Shown here one piece after another: positions 8,278 to 12,306 of a stretch of DNA of 12,306 bases. The translations under genes were made by a program, and so were the position numbers. The DNA is from Desulfobacterales bacterium (lineage in GTDB: Bacteria; Desulfobacterota; Desulfobacteria; Desulfobacterales; JASFBJ01). The stretch covers positions 1 through 12,306 of the forward strand of contig JASFBJ010000084.1 in NCBI GenBank assembly GCA_030149585.1, written 5' to 3'. A model generated the notes under the pieces. It ran no database searches and was not told the origin of the DNA. It saw only the letters and a list, made by a program, of their open reading frames with translations. Every line of letters starts with the position of its first letter. Position 1 is the stretch's first letter.

Positions 8278-8858
8278 CTTACTAAAAGCATGTTAGCCTT
8301 AAAGGGTTTTTGCAAATCAATATGCCCTGCCAGAGTCTGGGCCTCTTGATGATTAATCAATATTTTTACAGCCCTGATCTCGTCAATATTTAATATTAAC
8401 GAATTTATAATTGAATAAATGCTCAGCCACTCTGTCATAACACCGCCTGGATGATTTTCGCTGATCTCAGCGGAAAAGTCCAGATATGCGATTTTACGTT
8501 CATCAAGATAGACTGCCGTAAGAACAGTACCACCTGGCAAAGTTCGAGTTAAATTTGTCCTTGGCCCATTAATAAGCGACTGTATAATAGTTTCGGCAAA
8601 TAAAAGAGGATCATCCTTTTCCAGCGCAAGAGATCGCGTTTCAGCCATCAAATATTCGTTATTACGGTCAGCAAAATAAAGATGAACCTGTCTGTATTCC
8701 AAAGACTTAGTGCTGGAAACCCCGATCAAAGGCTTCTCAAATGCCCCCCTTTTTTTTTGCCCTTTTCCTTGAAAAAAAAACAGAATAAGAAATCCGGCAA
8801 TAATACTTACGGTAATTATGCCTCCTATAAGGTATAATCCTGCATTTTTTTTTACCAT
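8274..8858 (-). CDS. Membrane-anchored GerMN-domain protein
   Basis: A 194-residue protein with one N-terminal transmembrane segment (about 8-30), a basic linker (KGQKKR, 32-37), and a GerMN domain from about 55 to 190. Recognisable pieces are SLINGPR (94-100), LPGGTVL (107-113), IAYLDFSAE (123-131), the HPGG turn (136-139), SIYSIINSL (147-155) and [12 protein letters not shown] (175-186). GerMN is named for Bacillus spore germination protein GerM, but it is common in non-spore-formers, where its role is unclear; it may bind a cell-wall ligand. The domain probably faces the periplasm. It lies between smpB (34-bp gap) and EF-G (4-bp overlap). Two runs of nine A residues occur in its first 40 codons, one followed by six G; they look like genome-wide A richness. 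Confidence 0.83.
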   Translation of the reverse strand: MVKKNAGLYLIGGIITVSIIAGFLILFFFQGKGQKKRGAFEKPLIGVSSTKSLEYRQVHLYFADRNNEYLMAETRSLALEKDDPLLFAETIIQSLINGPRTNLTRTLPGGTVLTAVYLDERKIAYLDFSAEISENHPGGVMTEWLSIYSIINSLILNIDEIRAVKILINHQEAQTLAGHIDLQKPFKANMLLVR

Positions 8859-8892
8859 AGGTTTTTAAAGAGCCCTTAAAAAAATTCCCTGA

Positions 8893-9378
8893 CTAATACT
8901 CTTTCCTTTTGGCCCGATCTAATTCCAGTTTTTCGTCCCGCCGCCGGATAGTTTCCCGTTTATCATAATTTCGCTTGCCTTTGGCTAAGGCTATCACCAT
9001 TTTTACTTTACCTTCTTTAAAATACATCCTGAGCGGAATCAAAGAATGCCCTTTTTCATTGACTTTGCTATATAAACGTTTGATCTCTTGTTTATGTAAA
9101 AGCAGCTTTCTGGGACGCAGCGGGTCATGATTACCATAATAGGCAAAGGGGCATTTTGCTATGTGCAGCTGATATACGAAAACCTCTCCATTTTTGATTT
9201 TAGCATAGGAATCCTTGAGGTTGGCTTTACCAAGCCTTAAGGATTTAACTTCGGTTCCCTTTAGTACCATGCCGGCTTCATATTTATCCTCGATAAAATA
9301 GTTAAAACGCGCCTTGCGGTTTTCACATATATTTTTTTCATGGATTTTTTGCTGGATTTTTTGCTGGATTTTTTGCAA
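8893..9378 (-). CDS. smpB: SsrA-binding protein SmpB
   Basis: A 161-residue SmpB, the partner of tmRNA in trans-translation. The core starts at NRKARFNYFIEDKYEAG (about 20-36) and includes GTEVKSLR (41-48), ANLKDSYAKI (52-61), and the basic C-terminal tail KGKRNYDKRETIRRR (about 133-147 onward) that reaches the mRNA channel. I place the start at a TTG (9376-9378): no in-frame ATG precedes the core, and AAAGG lies 8 nt upstream across the end of ptsI. The first 13 or so residues (QKIQQKIQQKIHEK) come from a tandem DNA repeat and make an unusual extension. The SD next to the ptsI stop suggests translational coupling. The tmRNA gene ssrA is not in the window. Confidence 0.93.
   Translation of the reverse strand: MQKIQQKIQQKIHEKNICENRKARFNYFIEDKYEAGMVLKGTEVKSLRLGKANLKDSYAKIKNGEVFVYQLHIAKCPFAYYGNHDPLRPRKLLLHKQEIKRLYSKVNEKGHSLIPLRMYFKEGKVKMVIALAKGKRNYDKRETIRRRDEKLELDRAKRKEY
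9341..9376. repeat. Three exact 12-bp tandem copies at the smpB 5' end
   Basis: The unit TGGATTTTTTGC occurs three times head to tail (9341-9352, 9353-9364, 9365-9376). On the minus strand it encodes repeated Gln-Lys-Ile-Gln at the N-terminus of SmpB, directly after the TTG start. Twelve bases are four codons, so gain or loss of a unit keeps the frame. Confidence 0.95.
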
Positions 9379-9382
9379 TGGC

Positions 9383-11152
9383 TTAACCTTTATATATTTT
9401 ATCTTTCAGAATACTGCCGTAATTATTATTTATCAGTTCAATTATGGCCGGCACAGTGGTTTGTTTTAAAACCTCTGCTGCAAATTGTTTTGCCTCAGAA
9501 TATTCAAGTGATCTCAGCATACTTTTCACAGCAGGAATAGATTGGGGATTCATGCTCAGGTCTTTAAAACCAAGACCCAGCAAAATCGGTATATTAAAGG
9601 GGTCCCCAGCCATTTCACCACAAATTGAAACCTCAATATTTGCCTTTTGAGCTGCTCTTATAACATGATCTATCATACGAATAATCACCGGTTGAAGAGG
9701 ATTATACATATGGCCTACATAGCGATTCCCGCGATCAATAGCCATAGTATACTGAATTAAATCGTTGGTTCCAATACTGAAAAAATCCACCTCTTTTGCG
9801 AGTTGATCGGCCATAATAACCGCAGATGGAACTTCTATCATAATTCCGATCTCAATTTTACGGTCATATTCGATTTTGTCATGCTCCAGAGAATCAGCTA
9901 CTTCGTTTAAAATATTTTTGGTTGCAATTACTTCAGTAATAGAGGAAATAAGAGGTAATAAAAGCCTGACCCTGCCAAAAGCCGCTGCTCTTAAAATAGC
10001 TCGCAACTGGGTTTTAAAAACATCCTGATTTTTCAAACAATAGCGGATAGCCCGCAGACCAAGCACAGGGTTAGCCTCTTCCAAATCTACCACACCGGTA
10101 ATAGCCTTATCACCATTAATATCCAGAGTTCTAATGGTAACAGGCCTTTGACCCATTATCTCTATGACCTCCTTATATTTTTCAAAGAGTTCATTTTCAT
10201 AGGGGAATACAGCACGGCTTAAATACTGAAATTCAGTGCGGTATAAGCCAATTCCTTCACCACCGTTATCCAGAACCGCAACCACCTCTTCAGGAAGTTC
10301 AATATTACCCTGGATAGATATTTTAATGCCGTCACGGGTTATTGCCGGCAAATGGCTATCCTGCGCAATTACCATCTTATATTGATTATAACGGTTTTGA
10401 CGCTCACCAAATTCAATTAATGTTTGTTCACAAGGATTTATTACCAACTGCCCGGTGGACCCGTCCACAATAATGATGTCCTCATTTTTTACCAGAGAAG
10501 TTGCCTTTTCAAGCCCCAACACCGCTGGAATCCCCAATGCCCTTGCAATAATGCCGGTATGGGAAGTAACTCCTCCCCTGTCAGTTACAAATCCCTTAAT
10601 TTTTTCAAGTTGAATCTGACTGGTTTCAGCAGGAGACAGGTCACGCGCAACCAGAATAACTCTTTTACTTATGGTACTGATATCTTCAGGGTCGGCTCCC
10701 TTTAAATTCATCATCACCCTGTCTGCCACCTGAACTATATCGTCAGCCCGCTCCTTTAGATAAGAGGCACTCATTTTTTGAAAAAGCGGCTTTATTTCTG
10801 AAACCACCTTTTTAAGAGCCCATTCAGCATTTACCCTTTCATACTCAATAATATGAATTAGTTTATTATAAAGCTTTTTATCCTTTAACATAACCAGATG
10901 GGTTTCAAGAATATGCGCATGCTGCCTGTAATTAGCCGGTGTACCATCAATGATTTCCCGCAGCTCATCGCTTGTTTTTTTAACAGCAATTTTAAACCTG
11001 GTTTTTTCTTTTTCTACTGCGGCCTGGCTGATATAATATTTCTCAACAACATCAACACCTTCTTTGTCAACAAGGTAAGCCTTGCCAATACAAATTCCAG
11101 GAGAGCCGCTGATCCCCTGTAAAATAAGTTCCTTATTTTTATCTGCTGTCAT
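9383..11152 (-). CDS. ptsI: PTS enzyme I (phosphoenolpyruvate-protein phosphotransferase)
   Basis: A 589-residue enzyme I, which takes phosphate from PEP and passes it to HPr. The N-terminal phosphohistidine domain has GGVTSHTGIIAR with the active H198. The PEP-binding barrel has GLYRTEF (R305), RTLDINGDK (R341), the metal-binding IEVPSA (E440 region), GTNDLIQYTMAIDR (461-474) and the catalytic cysteine in SICGEMAGDP (C511). There is no N-terminal GAF domain, so this is ordinary EI rather than PtsP. Length is close to E. coli EI (575). It starts 2 bp after the ptsH stop, with GGAGAG inside the ptsH end as Shine-Dalgarno. No sugar-specific EIIB/EIIC is in view, so the pathway may be regulatory, as in many Desulfobacterota. 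Confidence 0.96.
   Translation of the reverse strand: MTADKNKELILQGISGSPGICIGKAYLVDKEGVDVVEKYYISQAAVEKEKTRFKIAVKKTSDELREIIDGTPANYRQHAHILETHLVMLKDKKLYNKLIHIIEYERVNAEWALKKVVSEIKPLFQKMSASYLKERADDIVQVADRVMMNLKGADPEDISTISKRVILVARDLSPAETSQIQLEKIKGFVTDRGGVTSHTGIIARALGIPAVLGLEKATSLVKNEDIIIVDGSTGQLVINPCEQTLIEFGERQNRYNQYKMVIAQDSHLPAITRDGIKISIQGNIELPEEVVAVLDNGGEGIGLYRTEFQYLSRAVFPYENELFEKYKEVIEIMGQRPVTIRTLDINGDKAITGVVDLEEANPVLGLRAIRYCLKNQDVFKTQLRAILRAAAFGRVRLLLPLISSITEVIATKNILNEVADSLEHDKIEYDRKIEIGIMIEVPSAVIMADQLAKEVDFFSIGTNDLIQYTMAIDRGNRYVGHMYNPLQPVIIRMIDHVIRAAQKANIEVSICGEMAGDPFNIPILLGLGFKDLSMNPQSIPAVKSMLRSLEYSEAKQFAAEVLKQTTVPAIIELINNNYGSILKDKIYKG
9387..9391 (-). promoter_or_regulatory. Shine-Dalgarno deciding the TTG start of smpB
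   Basis: AAAGG on the minus strand, 8 nt before the TTG at 9376-9378 and overlapping the last ptsI codons. It is the main reason for choosing TTG, since no ATG or GTG is available in frame before the conserved core. Confidence 0.6.
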
Positions 11153-11154
11153 GG

Positions 11155-11439
11155 TTATAACTCTCCAAACCCGTTTTCAATCAACCCTGCAATATTGTTT
11201 AGCACGTTAATATCATTATAATGTTCTACGGAAATAATTATTTTGCTTCCCTTTGGGCACCCCAGGGTTAAAATATCCAAAATACTGGTCGCGTCAACTT
11301 TTGCGGTACCCTTTTGCAGCCAGACCCGGTCTGTGGCTTTTTGAGCCAGCAAGGCAATCTGGGATGCTGATCTGGCGTGCAGACCCAATTCATTTACGAT
11401 TTCAAGTTCTTTTGAAAGTGAATTTTTCTTTTTTTGCAT
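11155..11439 (-). CDS. ptsH: HPr phosphocarrier protein
   Basis: A 94-residue HPr with a short Lys-rich N-terminal extension. The phosphoryl-accepting histidine is H21 in GLHARS; most HPr proteins have GLHARP, so the proline after the arginine is replaced by serine. S52 in DATSILDILTLG lines up with Ser46, the residue phosphorylated by HPr kinase HprK, and the hydrophobic residues around it are kept. That suggests the host has an HprK, although none is in this window. The ATG at 11437-11439 is preceded directly by an in-frame TAG, so it cannot be extended; the next upstream bases lack a Shine-Dalgarno. It is the first gene of the right operon and lies about 60 bp from a decayed transposon. 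Confidence 0.92.
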   Translation of the reverse strand: MQKKKNSLSKELEIVNELGLHARSASQIALLAQKATDRVWLQKGTAKVDATSILDILTLGCPKGSKIIISVEHYNDINVLNNIAGLIENGFGEL

Positions 11440-11482
11440 CTATTATAGTTGACAGCCTGTTTTGAATATAAATAAACAAAAA

Positions 11483-11511
11483 ATCATATCAGCGCCAACC
11501 AGGGATGTCAA
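11483..11511 (-). promoter_or_regulatory. Near-consensus sigma70 promoter facing ptsH
   Basis: On the minus strand, TTGACA (11506-11511) is followed by exactly 17 bp and TATGAT (11483-11488). Expected transcription start is about 11475-11477, giving an AT-rich leader of roughly 36-38 nt to the ptsH ATG. The -35 hexamer lies in the sequence I take as the end of the transposon remnant, while the -10 is in flanking DNA. It is the best promoter in the window and probably serves ptsH-ptsI-smpB-gerMN-EF-G. Confidence 0.7.
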
Positions 11512-12178
11512 TCCGAACTTATGTTGAAACCACCGTAAATTTGTTCTAATTTTTAAGCTTTTGATGCGCAACGGCTATTCCTCGTCATTTTTAAATAATC
11601 CATGACCATACGCTATGTCATTAATAGTTGTCGCATCTTTTGCGAGACATTTTGAACTCCCTTACTTTTAAGTAGACCCACGGCGAATCGCCTTAGGCGT
11701 GTAGTATTCTCATGGCCATAGCCTTTTGCGATTCGCTTCGGTCTTCATCATAGTTCCAGTCAATAATGTAATGACAGCTATTTTCAATGCTCCAATGCCC
11801 GCGATTGTCTTTCAGTACATCTTTAGCAGTAGCCATATCCGGTGTTTTGCTGGTAACCATTGCGAATTCGTTGATATCCTTTGGTTTTACCAATAAGCTT
11901 ATAGTTTGCTGCCTGGTAAATCGTACCAGCTAAGCGTGATGGGTCGACAAAGGTTTCCATGAGTAATAAGGGATAGCCAAATCGATTTACCCAATCATCT
12001 TGAATTTGTCGTTTGCACAAGGATAATATTTTTGAAGCCGGATTCATGTGAGGATGTTGAGGTAGTATTTAAAACCGGGAATTGTTGGCAACTAAATGAA
12101 GCCGGTCATACTGGTGCCGAAATCCCCAACCAATCCAATGATCACTAACGTCGCACTTTAAAGCAGCCGCAGAATAAC

Positions 12179-12217
12179 TAATTAGTGATAGGACCATTAG
12201 TGCTGTATCGTTGACCT
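12179..12217. repeat. 39-bp direct repeat, copy A
   Basis: Identical over 39 bp to 12252-12290. On the minus strand this copy encodes VNDTALMVLSLI and runs straight on, in frame, into the DUF4338 text SYSAAALKC. Its upstream side carries an in-frame TAG made by the filler. A shorter ATTAGTG repeat 15 bp apart occurs inside the unit. Confidence 0.95.
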
Positions 12218-12251
12218 AGCCACTCCCACCGGTTCCACAGCATACTCACTT

Positions 12252-12290
12252 TAATTAGTGATAGGACCATTAGTGCTGTATCGTTGACCT
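12252..12290. repeat. 39-bp direct repeat, copy B
   Basis: Second identical copy, separated from copy A by 34 bp that are richer in GC than the surroundings. On the minus strand its upstream side reads LDKVFK in the same frame as VNDTALMV, so the original gene probably joined this upstream flank to the downstream flank of copy A. Confidence 0.95.
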
Positions 12291-12306
12291 TGAAGACCTT
12301 GTCCAG

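Larger units (their letters stand above)
11500..12306 (-). mobile_element. Decayed insertion element (DUF4338 plus DDE transposase), right end outside the window
   Basis: The stretch from about 11500 to the window end is explained by a degenerate element whose coding strand is minus. The left boundary is my guess: CAGGGATGTCAATCCGAA begins at 11500, about 50 bp beyond the transposase stop, and terminal repeats starting CAGGG are what I would expect from memory for ISAs1-like elements. The matching inverted repeat is not in the window, so neither boundary nor target duplication can be confirmed. The element sits immediately upstream of ptsH. Confidence 0.6.
11553..12306 (-). pseudogene. Broken DUF4338 (DruA-like) / DDE transposase reading frame
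   Basis: Stitching frames on the minus strand gives a recognisable protein order. From about 12215 to 11860 there is a DUF4338 domain: SYSAAALKCDVSDHWIGWG, then YDRLHLVANNSRF, a TAA at 12069-12071 where Leu is expected, ILP, then SKILSLCKRQIQDDW, YPLLLMETFVDP and KGYQRIRNGY. Between about 11885 and 11840 the frame changes and the text becomes the C-terminal end of an ISAs1/IS4-like transposase: VTSKTPDMATAKDVLKDNRG, then HWSIENSCHYIIDWNYDEDRS. A one-base loss near 11735-11738 moves the frame again to KGYGHENTTRLRRFAVGLLK and QKMRQLLMT; a TAG at 11613-11615 interrupts it before RMVMDYLKMTRNS, and the natural stop is TAA at 11553-11555. The DDE core is missing. Domain assignment is from memory of the families; the frames and stops are seen directly. 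Confidence 0.8.

Noticed and set aside
8744..8758. Possible programmed frameshift at A9-G6 in the GerMN gene
   Set aside because: The zero frame gives a full GerMN protein, and A9 runs also occur in the IspH and M48 protease genes, so this looks like base composition rather than a recoding site.
11860..12215. Druantia anti-phage system (DruA)
   Set aside because: The DUF4338 segment is broken by stops and is followed by a transposase tail. No druBCDE-like genes are present.
12179..12306. CRISPR-like layout: 39-bp repeat, 34-bp spacer, second repeat near the window edge
   Set aside because: One copy is part of continuous DUF4338 coding text and the other matches its upstream frame, so a local duplication explains it. 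Only two copies are visible, there is no cas gene, and the repeat lacks a typical palindrome. The window ends too soon to exclude it fully.

Overview
The window reads as chromosomal DNA of an AT-rich, Gram-negative bacterium, most likely a member of the Desulfobacterota (former Deltaproteobacteria). That placement is inferred from gene content: an IspH-UbiA fusion, a CooT-family protein beside a DUF3842 protein, a divergent second EF-G, and a ptsH-ptsI-smpB run. No rRNA gene or other decisive marker is present.

Left block (26-4728, all minus strand, transcribed right to left): parA, parB, a YacP-like NYN-domain nuclease, a DUF3842 protein, a 62-residue CooT-family metal-binding protein, and a fused IspH/UbiA-type protein. 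Gaps are 20 to 53 bp and the last pair overlaps by 4 bp, so this looks like one transcription unit. It links chromosome segregation to RNA metabolism, a nickel-related small protein and isoprenoid synthesis.

Middle: a 95-bp divergent spacer, then one plus-strand gene (4824-6215) for a secreted BepA-like M48 metalloprotease with a TPR tail. It converges on the next block with only 28 bp between the stop codons.

Right block (6244-11439, minus strand): ptsH, ptsI, smpB, a membrane-anchored GerMN-domain protein, and a second-type elongation factor G. Spacing is tight (2-bp gap, 5-bp tail-to-start interval, 34-bp gap, 4-bp overlap), so this is a second operon. It joins a phosphorelay that is probably regulatory (no sugar permease is visible) to ribosome rescue and probably ribosome recycling. 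The EF-G has lost the conserved domain IV tip histidine. SmpB starts at a TTG with a 12-bp tandem triplicate encoding its N-terminus.

Far right (about 11500-12306, running off the window): a decayed transposable element. I could read a DUF4338 (DruA-like) domain and the C-terminal part of a DDE transposase on the minus strand by stitching frames. The element carries two nonsense codons, at least two frame breaks, an internal deletion, and a 39-bp duplication around a 34-bp filler. Its left edge abuts ptsH. A near-consensus sigma70 promoter (TTGACA, 17 bp, TATGAT) facing ptsH appears to place its -35 box in the element end and its -10 box in the flank. I found no tRNA, rRNA, riboswitch, convincing CRISPR array or defence system.
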